Shown here one piece after another: positions 8,470 to 16,969 of a DNA stretch of 64,000 nucleotides. Position 1 is the first letter of the stretch, and each line of letters opens with the position of its first letter. The translations under genes were made by a program, and so were the position numbers. The stretch lies in contig NZ_AUIV01000007.1 of NCBI RefSeq assembly GCF_000423885.1, forward strand, positions 62,001-126,000, given 5' to 3'. This stretch comes from Thermomonas fusca DSM 15424 (GTDB lineage Bacteria > Pseudomonadota > Gammaproteobacteria > Xanthomonadales > Xanthomonadaceae). The notes under the pieces are model-generated. The model did no database searches. It was not told where the DNA came from and was given only the letters and a program-made list of their open reading frames with translations.

Positions 8470-9552
8470 ATGCCTTTGATCCGCCGCCATTTCCTGCTGT
8501 TCGCCGCGATCGCGGCGTTTGCCCTTTCCGCCTGCGGCAAACAGGACGGCCCCGCCGCAGGTGGCCCCGGCGGCGGTCGTGGCAACCAGCCGGTGCCGGT
8601 GGAAGTGGCGGTGGTGCGCGAACAGGACTGGAACGATGCGCTGCGTGCGCTGGGCACGGTCAAGGCGCACGAGGCGGTGACGGTGACCGCCAAGGTCAGC
8701 GAAACCGTGCAGCAGGTGCATTTCGAAAGCGGCCAGGAAGTCGCGCGTGGCGCCGCGCTGGTGACCCTGAGCGGCCAGCAGCAGCAGGCGCTGCTGGCCT
8801 CGGCGGAAGCACAGGTGCGCGAAGCCGAGCAGCAGTTCCAGCGCCAACAACAACTGGTGGGTCAACAGCTGGTGGCGCGTTCTGCCTTCGATACCGCCCG
8901 CGCCGCCCGCGATGCCGCCCGCGCACAGGCCGCGCAGATCCGCGCCAACCTGTCCGACCGGGTGATCCGCGCGCCGTTCGCCGGCGTGCTGGGTATCCGC
9001 CAGGTCAGCCCCGGTGCGCTGGTCACGCCGGGCACGGTGATCGCCACCCTCGACGCCATCGACCGCGTGTACGTGGATTTCCCGGTGCCGGAAACCGAAC
9101 TGGCCGGGGTCGCGCCCGGACAGGCGTTGAGCGGCCGAGCCGGCGCTTACCCCGGACGCAGCTTCGACGGCAGCGTCAGCACCGTGTCGGCGCGGCTGGA
9201 CGCGGGCACCCGCGCCGCCACCGTGCGCGGCGACTTCCCCAATCCCGAGCGCCTGCTCAAGCCCGGCATGCTGATCGAGGTGGCGCTGGTGCGCGGCACC
9301 CGCCCGGCCATCGTGGTGCCGGAACTGGCGGTGCAGCAGATCGGCAGCGAAACCTTCCTGTGGCGGGTCAAGGACGATGGCACGGTGGAGAAGGCCGACG
9401 TGGTGGTGGGCGGCCGCATCCCCGGCAAGGTGATGCTGAAGGAAGGCATCCGCGCGGGCGAGCGGATCGTGGTCGAGGGCACGGGCAAGCTGCAGCCGGG
9501 TGCGAAGATCGCGTCGGGCGGCGCTGCGCCCGCAGCCGACGGCGCGAAGTGA
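8470..9552 (+). CDS. RND efflux periplasmic adaptor (membrane fusion) lipoprotein
   Basis: A 360-residue adaptor that links an inner-membrane RND pump to an outer-membrane channel. The signal ends in a lipobox (AFALSACGK), so it is predicted to be a lipoprotein. A lipoyl/hairpin region follows (EAVTVTAKVSETVQQVHFES) with a Gln-rich coiled coil (LLASAEAQVREAEQQFQRQQ), then IRAPFAGVLGIRQVSPGALV and a beta-barrel region. The pump gene begins 4 bases after the stop, so the pair is an operon. No outer-membrane channel or regulator gene lies nearby, so a TolC-like protein from elsewhere is probably used. Substrate cannot be told from sequence. Confidence 0.93.
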   Translation: MPLIRRHFLLFAAIAAFALSACGKQDGPAAGGPGGGRGNQPVPVEVAVVREQDWNDALRALGTVKAHEAVTVTAKVSETVQQVHFESGQEVARGAALVTLSGQQQQALLASAEAQVREAEQQFQRQQQLVGQQLVARSAFDTARAARDAARAQAAQIRANLSDRVIRAPFAGVLGIRQVSPGALVTPGTVIATLDAIDRVYVDFPVPETELAGVAPGQALSGRAGAYPGRSFDGSVSTVSARLDAGTRAATVRGDFPNPERLLKPGMLIEVALVRGTRPAIVVPELAVQQIGSETFLWRVKDDGTVEKADVVVGGRIPGKVMLKEGIRAGERIVVEGTGKLQPGAKIASGGAAPAADGAK

Positions 9553-9556
9553 CGCC

Positions 9557-12500
9557 ATGAAGCTGTCCGACCTTTCGATCAAGCGGCCGGTGCTGGCCGT
9601 GGTGATGAGCCTGCTGCTGATCGTGCTGGGCACGATGTCGTTCCTGCGCCTGACCCTGCGCGAGCTGCCGGCGATCGACCCGCCCATCGTCTCGGTGCAG
9701 GTGGACTATCCCGGCGCCTCGGCGGGCGTGGTCGAGACCCGCATCACCAAGCCGCTGGAAGACGCGCTGGCCGGCATCGAAGGCATCAACACCATCGATT
9801 CCAACAGCCAGAACGGCAGTTCGCGGATCAGCATCGAGTTCTACGCCAGCCGCGACATCGAGGCCGCCGCCAACGATGTGCGCAACGCGGTCAGCCGCGT
9901 CGCCGACCGCATGCCGGAAGAGGCGGACGCGCCCGAGATCAGCAAGGTCGAGGCCGACTCCGACGCCATCCTGTGGCTCAACCTGCGGTCCACCACGATG
10001 GACCAGATGCAGATGTCGGACTACGCCCAGCGCTATCTGGTCGACCGCTTCTCCAGCCTGCAGGGCGTGGCCCGCGTGTTCCTCGGCGGCAGCCAGCGCT
10101 ACGCGATGCGGATCTGGCTGGATGGCGACGCGCTGGCCGCGCGCGGGCTCACGCCTGCCGATGTGGAAAGCGCGCTGCGCGCCGAAAACGTCGAACTGGG
10201 TGCGGGCCGGCTGGAATCCAGCCAGCGCGATTTCATCCTGCGGGTGGCGCGCGACTACACCACCCCGGAAGCGTTCGCGCAGATGCCGCTGGGCAAGGGC
10301 GACGACGGCTACGTGGTCAAGCTGGGCGACGTGGCGCGGGTGGCACTGGAGTCCACCGAACGGCGCGCCTACTACCACAGCAACGGTGAACCGGCGATGG
10401 GCATCGGCATCGTCAAGACCTCCACCGCCAACAGCCTGGAGGTGGCCGAGGAAGCGAAGGCGCAGGCCGAGCGCATCCGCCCGACGCTGCCCAAGGGCAC
10501 CGACATCTACGTCGCCTACGACAGCACCACCTTCATCTCGGCGGCGGTGGAGCGGGTGTACGAAACCCTGCTGGAAGCGGTGGTGCTGGTGCTGATCGTG
10601 ATCTGGCTGTTCCTCGGCAGCGCGCGCGCGGCGCTGATCCCGGCGGTGACCGTGCCGGTATGCGTGATCGCCTCGTTCATCGCGCTGTACGCGTTCGGCT
10701 TCTCGATCAACCTGCTCACCCTGCTGGCGCTGGTGCTGTGCATCGGGCTGGTGGTCGATGACGCCATCGTGGTGGTGGAAAACATCCAGCGCCGCGTCGA
10801 TCTCGGCGAGCCGGCGCTGGTGGCCGCGCGCCGCGGCACCAAGCAAGTGGCGTTCGCGGTGCTGGCCACCACCGCGGTGCTGGTGGCGGTGTTCCTGCCG
10901 GTCGGTTTCCTGCAGGGCAATACCGGCCGCCTGTTCCGCGAGCTGTCGGTGGCGCTGGCGGCGGCGGTGGCCATTTCGGCTTTCGTCGCGCTGACCCTGA
11001 CTCCGATGATGGCCAGCAAGCTGCTGCGCCCGCATACCGGCCCGCACGCGGTGCACGGCAACCGTGCCAGCGAGTGGATCAACGCGCGCTTCCAGCGCCT
11101 GGCCGGCGGCTATCGCGGCGTGCTGAACCGCCATATCCACCGGGTCGGGCTGTTCGGCGGGCTGATGGCGGCGGCAGTGGTGGCGCTGGTGCTGTTGTTC
11201 AAGCTGCTGCCGAGCGAACTGGCGCCGACCGAGGACCGCGGTTCCTTCCAGCTGATGATGGAAGGCCCGGAAGGTGCGGGCTTCGACTACACCGTCGGCC
11301 AGATGAAGCAGGTCGAGGCGATCCTGGCGAATGAAACCGGCCCCGACCAGCCGATCCTGCGCGCCAACCCGCGCGTGCCCGGCAGCTTCGGTGCCAGCGA
11401 GGAGATGCACACCGGCCGCGCGATGATCTTCCTGCAGCCGTGGGACCAGCGCGAGAAGAGCACGGTGGAGCTGGCCAGCGAGCTGGAGAAGAAGTTCTCC
11501 GGGCTCACCGGGGTGAAAGTGCGCACCATGGCCGGCGGCGGGCTGGTGCGCACCCGCGGCCAGCCGTTCCAGCTGGTGCTGGGCGGGCCGGACTACAAGG
11601 AGCTCGCGCAGTGGCGCGACATCATGCTGGCGAAGATGGCGGACAACCCCGGCTTCGTCGGCCCGGATTCCGATTACAAGGAAACCCGCCCGCAGATGCG
11701 GGTGGTGATCGACCGCGCGCGCGCAGCCGACCTCGGCGTGTCGGCCACCGACATCGGCCGCGCGCTGGAAACGATGATGGGCGGCCGCCGCGTCACCACC
11801 TTCGTCGACAACGGCGAGGAATATGACGTCAAGATCCAGGCCAACCGCGACGGCCGCGATTCGGTGGCGGCGCTGGATGCGCTGCAGGTGCGCGGACGCG
11901 GCGGCATGCTGGTGCCGCTGTCCAACCTGGTCACGCTGCGCGAAGTGGCCGAGCCGGGCACGCTCAACCGCTTCAACCGGTTGCGTTCGATCACCCTGAG
12001 CGCGCGCTTGGCGCCCGGCTATCCGCTGGGCGATGCGGTGGCCTGGGCGCAGCAGACCGCACGCGCCTCGCTGCCCGACTACGCGCAGATCAGCTGGAAG
12101 GGCGAGTCGCGCGAGTTGCAGCAGTCGGGTGGCGAGGTACTGGTCACCTTCGCGCTGGCGCTGCTGATCGTGTACCTGGCGCTGGCCGCGCAGTTCGAGA
12201 GCTTCCTGCACCCGCTGGTGATCATGCTGACGGTGCCGCTGGGCGTGCTCGGTGCGCTGCTGGGCCTGTGGATCACCGGCGGCACGGTCAACCTGTTCTC
12301 GCAGATCGGCATCGTGATGCTGGTGGGGCTGGCGGCGAAGAACGGCATCCTGATCGTGGAGTTCGCCAACCAGCTGCGCGACGAGGGCCGTGCCATCCAC
12401 GACGCCATCGTCGAGGCCGCCGCGGTGCGCCTTCGGCCGATCCTGATGACCTCCATCGCCACCGTGATGGGCGCGGTGCCGCTGGTGATCTTCGGCGGCC

Positions 12501-12691
12501 CGGGTTCGGCCAGCCGCGCCACCATCGGCGTGGTGGTGATCTTCGGCGTGGCCTTCTCCACCCTGCTGTCGCTGTTCGTGGTGCCGGCGTTCTACGCGGT
12601 GCTGGCGAAATACACGCATTCGCCGGAAGAGCTGGCGCAGCGGTTGGAACAACTGGAAGCGGAAACCCCGCAGGTGGGCGGACATGCATGA
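9557..12691 (+). CDS. RND efflux pump permease (AcrB/MexF-type, HAE1)
   Basis: Proton-driven exporter of 1,044 residues, the usual length for drug-type RND pumps. The N-terminus (MKLSDLSIKRPVLAVVMSLL) begins TM1. A large periplasmic porter loop follows, then TM2-6 with the proton-relay motif GLVVDDAIVVVENIQRR, whose paired aspartates are intact. The second half repeats the layout and carries VGLAAKNGILIVEFANQLRDEG near TM10-11. It is coupled to the adaptor upstream, and its 3' end overlaps rlmB by 8 bases. Substrates are unknown; hydrophobic drugs, solvents or biocides are typical for the family. Confidence 0.95.
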   Translation: MKLSDLSIKRPVLAVVMSLLLIVLGTMSFLRLTLRELPAIDPPIVSVQVDYPGASAGVVETRITKPLEDALAGIEGINTIDSNSQNGSSRISIEFYASRDIEAAANDVRNAVSRVADRMPEEADAPEISKVEADSDAILWLNLRSTTMDQMQMSDYAQRYLVDRFSSLQGVARVFLGGSQRYAMRIWLDGDALAARGLTPADVESALRAENVELGAGRLESSQRDFILRVARDYTTPEAFAQMPLGKGDDGYVVKLGDVARVALESTERRAYYHSNGEPAMGIGIVKTSTANSLEVAEEAKAQAERIRPTLPKGTDIYVAYDSTTFISAAVERVYETLLEAVVLVLIVIWLFLGSARAALIPAVTVPVCVIASFIALYAFGFSINLLTLLALVLCIGLVVDDAIVVVENIQRRVDLGEPALVAARRGTKQVAFAVLATTAVLVAVFLPVGFLQGNTGRLFRELSVALAAAVAISAFVALTLTPMMASKLLRPHTGPHAVHGNRASEWINARFQRLAGGYRGVLNRHIHRVGLFGGLMAAAVVALVLLFKLLPSELAPTEDRGSFQLMMEGPEGAGFDYTVGQMKQVEAILANETGPDQPILRANPRVPGSFGASEEMHTGRAMIFLQPWDQREKSTVELASELEKKFSGLTGVKVRTMAGGGLVRTRGQPFQLVLGGPDYKELAQWRDIMLAKMADNPGFVGPDSDYKETRPQMRVVIDRARAADLGVSATDIGRALETMMGGRRVTTFVDNGEEYDVKIQANRDGRDSVAALDALQVRGRGGMLVPLSNLVTLREVAEPGTLNRFNRLRSITLSARLAPGYPLGDAVAWAQQTARASLPDYAQISWKGESRELQQSGGEVLVTFALALLIVYLALAAQFESFLHPLVIMLTVPLGVLGALLGLWITGGTVNLFSQIGIVMLVGLAAKNGILIVEFANQLRDEGRAIHDAIVEAAAVRLRPILMTSIATVMGAVPLVIFGGPGSASRATIGVVVIFGVAFSTLLSLFVVPAFYAVLAKYTHSPEELAQRLEQLEAETPQVGGHA

Positions 12692-13586
12692 TCGCGACGG
12701 TGGTTCCCCGTGGAAACCGCGTGGCCCGCGCCCGCCGCGCGACGGCGCGCCGCGCCGCGAATCCTCGCCGCAGGAAAAGATCCGGCGCGAACCGGCCCGG
12801 CACGAGACTTCTTCGCATGCCGTCGGCGCGGAAGGCGCGCAGCATCCGGCGCGCGAGCGTCGCGATGCGGAGCTGCGCATCCACGGGTTGAACGCGGTGC
12901 GGGCGGTGTTCGCGCACCGGCCGCAGGCGATCCGCAAGCTCTACCTGCTGGAAGCGCGCATCCCGCAGCTGCAGCCGCTGCTGAAGTGGTGCGTGGCCAA
13001 CCGCGTGGGCTACAGGGTGGTGGACGACGCCGACCTGCAGAAGCTCGCCGCCAGCGCCCACCACGAAGGCGTCGTCGCGGAGGTGCTGCGCGAGGAACCG
13101 CTGCCGCTGTCGAGCTGGTTGCGCGACCTGCCGGCCGGGCCGCAGTGCGCGCTGTGGCTGGACGGCGTGGGCAACCCGCACAACCTCGGCGCGATCCTGC
13201 GCAGCGCCGCGCACTTCGGCGTGTCCGCGATCCTGTTGCCCAAGCACGCGACACTGGCGCTGTCAGGCGCCGCCGCGCGGGTCGCGGAAGGTGGCGCCGA
13301 AGCGGTGCCGATGGTGCGGCTGGGGCGCGAGGACAACAGCATCGCCCAGCTGCGCAGCGCGGGCTTCGGGCTGGCTGCCACCGTGGTGCGCGGCGGCAGC
13401 GACCTGTTCCAGGCCAGCCTGCCGCGCCGGCTGGTCTACGTGCTGGGTGCGGAAGGCGAGGGCATGTCGTCGGCGTTGACCGCTGCCTGCGACCTGCGGC
13501 TGTCGATTCCAGGCAGCGGCGCGGTGGAAAGCCTCAACGTGGCCGCGGCCACCGCCGTGCTGTTGGCGGCGTGGGCGCGCGGCTGA
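12684..13586 (+). CDS. rlmB: 23S rRNA (guanosine-2'-O-)-methyltransferase RlmB-type (SpoU/TrmH family)
   Basis: A 300-residue SPOUT methyltransferase. RlmB methylates the 2'-O of G2251 in 23S rRNA. The first ~60 residues are an unusual Arg/Pro-rich, probably disordered extension. Then comes the substrate-binding domain (LRIHGLNAVRAVF) and the SPOUT core: LDGVGNPHNLGAILRSAAH (motif 1), LGAEGEGMS (motif 2) and IPGSGAVESLNVAAA (motif 3), all intact. The start overlaps the pump gene by 8 bases. A related TrmH-family target cannot be excluded. Confidence 0.85.
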   Translation: MHDRDGGSPWKPRGPRPPRDGAPRRESSPQEKIRREPARHETSSHAVGAEGAQHPARERRDAELRIHGLNAVRAVFAHRPQAIRKLYLLEARIPQLQPLLKWCVANRVGYRVVDDADLQKLAASAHHEGVVAEVLREEPLPLSSWLRDLPAGPQCALWLDGVGNPHNLGAILRSAAHFGVSAILLPKHATLALSGAAARVAEGGAEAVPMVRLGREDNSIAQLRSAGFGLAATVVRGGSDLFQASLPRRLVYVLGAEGEGMSSALTAACDLRLSIPGSGAVESLNVAAATAVLLAAWARG

Positions 13587-13592
13587 CCGGCA

Positions 13593-14798
13593 TCACCAGC
13601 CGCTGGCGCCCTGTTCCTCGGTGGCGCTGAAGTTCGAACGCGCGCCGCTGGAATCGTTGGCCACGCCGGTGGCGAAATAGGCCACGCCCGTGCCGGCCTT
13701 GCGGTCGATCCACAGCCCCGACAGCAGACCGTAGGCATTGCCGCTGTGGCCGATGCGCGCGCGGCCATCGCCGAACAGATCGTCGCGGCAGTTCTTGCCA
13801 TCGCCCTGCGCCAGCTGCTGCGTGGCCAGGCCGTAGGCGCAGAAGAAGCCGCCGCGGTTGGGCTCGTCTTCTTCGCCGATCACGCCGTTGCTGCCGTCGA
13901 AGCGCCACACCGGCGTGTCCAGCAGCGCCACCGAGGCCGGCGTCAGCAGGCGCACCCCGTCCAGCTCGCCATCATTGAGCAGCATCCGGCCGATCCTGGC
14001 CAGGCCGCGTGCGGAGATGCGCAGCCCGCCCTGCGGCGAAAACAGCGTGCCGTTTTCACCCGGCTGCCAGCGCGACAGATCGCAGCTGCCATCGGCCGCC
14101 GCGATCACCATGCAGGCCGGGCGCTGGCCGTGCAGTTCATCCTTCTGCGGCTGGCGCTGGTCGTCGTACAGCACCACCGCGCGGGCCAGCGCGGCCTCGC
14201 TGCTGCCGGACCAGTTGAAGCCGGCGTCGATGTCCAGCGGGAACAGCACCAGCCGTCGCATCAGCCGGTCGAAGCGCTCGCCGGTGACGCGTTCCATTGC
14301 CTGCGCGACCAGCGGGAAATTGAGGTTGGTGTAGCGGAAGAACGTGCCCGGTGCGTGCTGCGTATCCCAGGCCTGCGGGTTGCCGGTGATGATGCCGATG
14401 TCCTGGCCCAGCGGCACGTTCCAGTAGCCGGCGGCGTCGGTCAGGCTGGAGGTATGAGACAGCAGCATGCGCAGGGTGATCGGCACGTCCGGGAAGCCCG
14501 GGTTGCGCAGCGGGGAACCCAGCGCGGTGGAAATGTCCGCATCCAGCTCCAGCTTGCCGGCCTCGACCAGCCGCAGCACACCGATCGTGGTCACCAGCTT
14601 GCTCACCGACGCCACCCGCGCCGGGTCGTCGGCGGACAGGGCGCGCGCGCTGCCGATGTCCGCCAGACCCTCGGCGCGAACCGCGGTTTCGCCTGCGCGG
14701 TCGAAGGCGACGCGGACGCGGCCCACGGGTTCGCTGGCGCCGGCGCAGCTGGCGGCCAGCAGCAGGGAAAGCGCGGCCAGTCGGCGGATCGGGGTCAT
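13593..14798 (-). CDS. Exported serine hydrolase, beta-lactamase/penicillin-binding-protein fold
   Basis: A 401-residue protein with signal peptide MTPIRRLAALSLLLAASCAGA; the AASC segment could be a lipobox. The active-site SxxK motif is ARVASVSKLVTT, the YxN motif is FRYTNLNF, and the third motif is IGHSGNAYG (HSG in place of KTG). This fits class C beta-lactamase-like esterases, D-aminopeptidases and PBP4*-like enzymes rather than a resistance enzyme. The gene is convergent with rlmB with a 6-base gap. Substrate unknown; peptidoglycan fragments or esters are candidates. Confidence 0.85.
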   Translation of the reverse strand: MTPIRRLAALSLLLAASCAGASEPVGRVRVAFDRAGETAVRAEGLADIGSARALSADDPARVASVSKLVTTIGVLRLVEAGKLELDADISTALGSPLRNPGFPDVPITLRMLLSHTSSLTDAAGYWNVPLGQDIGIITGNPQAWDTQHAPGTFFRYTNLNFPLVAQAMERVTGERFDRLMRRLVLFPLDIDAGFNWSGSSEAALARAVVLYDDQRQPQKDELHGQRPACMVIAAADGSCDLSRWQPGENGTLFSPQGGLRISARGLARIGRMLLNDGELDGVRLLTPASVALLDTPVWRFDGSNGVIGEEDEPNRGGFFCAYGLATQQLAQGDGKNCRDDLFGDGRARIGHSGNAYGLLSGLWIDRKAGTGVAYFATGVANDSSGARSNFSATEEQGASGW

Positions 14799-14893
14799 GC
14801 GGGGCTCCGGTCGGACCGGCGGACTGCCGGCGCGCCCTGCAGGTTAGCTGAACCGATCCGCTACGGACCGCCATGCATGACTTCCTGCCCATG

Positions 14894-14931
14894 TGTAATG
14901 ATGATTCGGTGTATTACATTACCAGCACACC
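14894..14931. promoter_or_regulatory. AT-rich nested inverted repeats upstream of the 66-aa gene (putative operator)
   Basis: Three overlapping inverted repeats occupy 38 bases ending 6 bases before the Shine-Dalgarno sequence: TGTAAT-N13-ATTACA (14894-14918), the compact TGTA-T-TACA (14910-14918), and GGTGT-N14-ACACC (14908-14931). The block is far more AT-rich than its surroundings. It looks like a binding site for a dimeric repressor, possibly GntR/YtrA-like from the GGTGT..ACACC arms, but no regulator gene is adjacent. Confidence 0.4.
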
Positions 14932-14947
14932 AATTCAGGAGGCCGTC

Positions 14948-15148
14948 ATGCTCACCAACACCACCCGCATCCCCCGCAGCCCCGCTTTCGTCGAGCGCCG
15001 CAAGGCCGAACGCGGTGCCAACGATGGCGACTTCCAGCCGTGCAGCCGCGGCGAGCGCGAGTTCGGCATCGGCTATGGCCGCAGCAGTGGCTATGTCCGC
15101 AACCGCAGCTACGTGGCCAGCCAGCCGGCCCTGTTCCGCTGCCGTTGA
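14948..15148 (+). CDS. Orphan small basic protein
   Basis: A 66-residue hydrophilic protein (MLTNTTRIPRSPAFVERRKA...) rich in Arg, Ser and Tyr, with no signal peptide or membrane helix and two cysteines (one in the last few residues). A textbook Shine-Dalgarno AGGAGG at 14937-14942, 5 bases before the ATG, and an AT-rich palindromic upstream region argue that it is expressed. No family is recognised. It is the only plus-strand gene between 13.6 and 20.8 kb, flanked by minus-strand genes. Confidence 0.6.
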   Translation: MLTNTTRIPRSPAFVERRKAERGANDGDFQPCSRGEREFGIGYGRSSGYVRNRSYVASQPALFRCR

Positions 15149-15161
15149 GCCCGACGGACGC

Positions 15162-15749
15162 TCAGCCAGCGTCACGCAATGCCCCGGCGGCTGCGATCAG
15201 GTCGGGGAAAAACGTTTCGAAAGTGGCCTGCGCCGCACCTTCGTTGGCGTGCAGCACCTCCAGGCAGGCCAGCAGCCGGTCGCCGTTGCGCGAGAGGCGT
15301 GTCGAGATGCCGCGCACGGCGGCGTCCACGCTCTCGCGCCGGGCATAGGAGCCCAGCCAGTCATGCGCGGCCATGCGCGGCGCGATTGCCGCCAGCCGCG
15401 GCGGCAGCTCGGCGCGGCGTTCGTCCAGGATGCGATAGATGCGCGCGGTGAACGCCGCCAGCGGCGCCTCGTTCCAGCGCGCCCAGCCCTGCGCCAGGCA
15501 GTGGTCGAAATACACGTCCAGCACGATCCCGGCATAGCGCCGCAGCGGCCCGAACCCGACGCGCATGGCGGTGACCGCGGCATGGTCATCGGTATAGCGG
15601 TCGATGCGGCGGTGGCGCACGATCTCCGCGCGCACCGGCTGCGGCCAGTCCGCCAGTGCGCTCTGCCCGAACACGAAATCGCCGAGCAGTGCGCCGAGGA
15701 TGGCGTCGTCGGAATGCCGCGCCAGCCAGGCGTGGGCGAGATAGTTCAT
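15162..15749 (-). CDS. acpH: Acyl carrier protein phosphodiesterase family (AcpH/DUF479)
   Basis: A 195-residue cytosolic protein. AcpH removes the 4'-phosphopantetheine group from acyl carrier protein, giving apo-ACP. The N-terminus MNYLAHAWLARHSDDAILGA with LLGDFVFGQ, followed by HRRIDRYTDDH and later DVYFDHCLA, matches the HD-like metal-binding core of the family (conserved Asp and His in each). Length matches E. coli AcpH. It converges with the 66-aa gene with a 13-base gap. Confidence 0.85.
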   Translation of the reverse strand: MNYLAHAWLARHSDDAILGALLGDFVFGQSALADWPQPVRAEIVRHRRIDRYTDDHAAVTAMRVGFGPLRRYAGIVLDVYFDHCLAQGWARWNEAPLAAFTARIYRILDERRAELPPRLAAIAPRMAAHDWLGSYARRESVDAAVRGISTRLSRNGDRLLACLEVLHANEGAAQATFETFFPDLIAAAGALRDAG

Positions 15750-15791
15750 GCGCCGATGGTAACGGCGCGCAGGGTAACGGCGCGGCAGCCT

Positions 15792-16172
15792 TCAGTCGGC
15801 GCCGCCGGCAGCGGCCGGATGGCAATCCGCGCCCGGCAGCACATCGTCCAGCCGCACGCAGGGCCGGAACCCGACCATCCCGGTCAGCTGGCGGCTGTCG
15901 CCGCTGGCGACGCTGAAGCGCTGCAGCGGCGCCAGCCGGCAGGCGGCATCGCCGCCGCAGGCGTCCGGGTACAGGGTGTAGTGGCAGGCGCCGCTGCTGC
16001 TGCGCACGCAATCGAACCGGGCCACGCCGTCCTGCACGCTGGCCTTGCTGTGCAGCGCCACCGGCCCGGCGTCCACCCGGCTGGTCCAGGTGGTGCCGCC
16101 CGGCGAGCAGCCGGCCAGGGCCAGCAGGAACTGCAGCAGCGCGACGAGCTTGGTCATGCCGAGGTTGAACAT
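15792..16172 (-). CDS. Small lipoprotein downstream of a LytTR two-component system
   Basis: A 126-residue protein whose signal ends in a lipobox (FLLALAGCSPGG), so it is a predicted lipoprotein. The mature part has six further cysteines (DCVRSSSGAC, YPDACGGDAAC and later CVR, DCHP), suggesting disulfides in the periplasm. The start at 16172 has GAGG on the minus strand 6 bases upstream; MTKLVALLQ at 16157 is an alternative. It begins 8 bases after the response-regulator stop, so it is probably the third gene of that operon. Family not recognised. Confidence 0.7.
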   Translation of the reverse strand: MFNLGMTKLVALLQFLLALAGCSPGGTTWTSRVDAGPVALHSKASVQDGVARFDCVRSSSGACHYTLYPDACGGDAACRLAPLQRFSVASGDSRQLTGMVGFRPCVRLDDVLPGADCHPAAAGGAD

Positions 16173-16180
16173 GGGTTGCC

Positions 16181-16969
16181 TCACATGTGCTTGAACAGGG
16201 CCATGAACGGCTGGCTGACCAGCAGCGTTTCCGGGCGGTGCTTGAGCCGCACCGTGCCGCGCCCGCTGTCGTCGCGGACGATGCCGGCGATGGCCTTCAG
16301 GTTGACGATGGTGCCGCGGTGGATCTGCTTGAACAGGTTGCCGTCCAGCCGTGGCAGCAGTTCGCGCAGCGAGCTGCGCAGCAGTGCCTCGCCGTCCGCG
16401 GTGACCACCGTGGTGTATTTCTGGTCGGCGCGGAAATAAGCCACGTCGTCGACCAGGATCAAGCGTGTTTCGCGGCCGGCGCTGGCGGTCAGCCACGTCA
16501 ATGGCTCCACCGCGCCGGCCTGCTTGGGCAATGCGCCCAGCCGATCCAGCAGCGCCGCCAGCGCGGCCGAGTCAGGCAGCGCATCGCGCGCCTGCAGGCG
16601 TTCGATGGTGGCATCCAGCCGCTCGCGCTTGACCGGCTTGAGCAGGTAATCGACGGCGCCGTGTTCGAAGGCGTCGATGGCGTACTGGTCGTAGGCGGTG
16701 ACGAACACGATCCGCGTGCGCGGGCTGGCGTCGGTGGCGATCCGCGCCACTTCCAGGCCGGTCAGGCCGGGCATGCGGATGTCGAGGAAGGCGACGTCGG
16801 GCTGGTGTTCGGCCAGCGCTTCCACCGCGCTGGCGCCGTCCTCGCATTCGGCCAGCACCCGCAGGGCCGGCCAGGCGCGTTGCAGTTCGGCCACCAGCGC
16901 CTGCCGCAGCAGCGATTCGTCCTCGGCGACCACGCAGGTCCAGGGCTTGCTCTGGCTGATCTCATTCAT
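16181..16969 (-). CDS. LytTR-family response regulator (LytR/AlgR type)
   Basis: A 262-residue transcription factor. The receiver domain (residues ~10-125) has acidic pocket E16/D17, phospho-acceptor D63 in FLDIRMPGLTG, the switch Thr in VFVTAYD and Lys in YLLKPVKRE. A LytTR DNA-binding domain (residues ~165-262) follows, with RGTIVNLKAI and a C-terminus VSQPFMALFKHM. It overlaps the sensor-kinase gene by 8 bases. Target genes are unknown; the adjoining lipoprotein gene is the obvious local candidate. Confidence 0.93.
   Translation of the reverse strand: MNEISQSKPWTCVVAEDESLLRQALVAELQRAWPALRVLAECEDGASAVEALAEHQPDVAFLDIRMPGLTGLEVARIATDASPRTRIVFVTAYDQYAIDAFEHGAVDYLLKPVKRERLDATIERLQARDALPDSAALAALLDRLGALPKQAGAVEPLTWLTASAGRETRLILVDDVAYFRADQKYTTVVTADGEALLRSSLRELLPRLDGNLFKQIHRGTIVNLKAIAGIVRDDSGRGTVRLKHRPETLLVSQPFMALFKHM

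Noticed and set aside
9368..12937. A 1,189-codon open frame on the minus strand opposite the RND pump
   Set aside because: It mirrors the pump gene codon for codon, is full of His/Gln/Arg low complexity, and has no domain; high GC third positions make such antisense frames common.
13593..14798. Annotation of the serine hydrolase as an antibiotic-resistance beta-lactamase
   Set aside because: The third active-site motif is HSG instead of KTG and overall features fit esterase/peptidase relatives; resistance cannot be inferred.
13746..16439. An 897-codon plus-strand open frame opposite the serine hydrolase, AcpH and lipoprotein genes
   Set aside because: It crosses several real genes and their gaps, with no ribosome site or recognisable domain.
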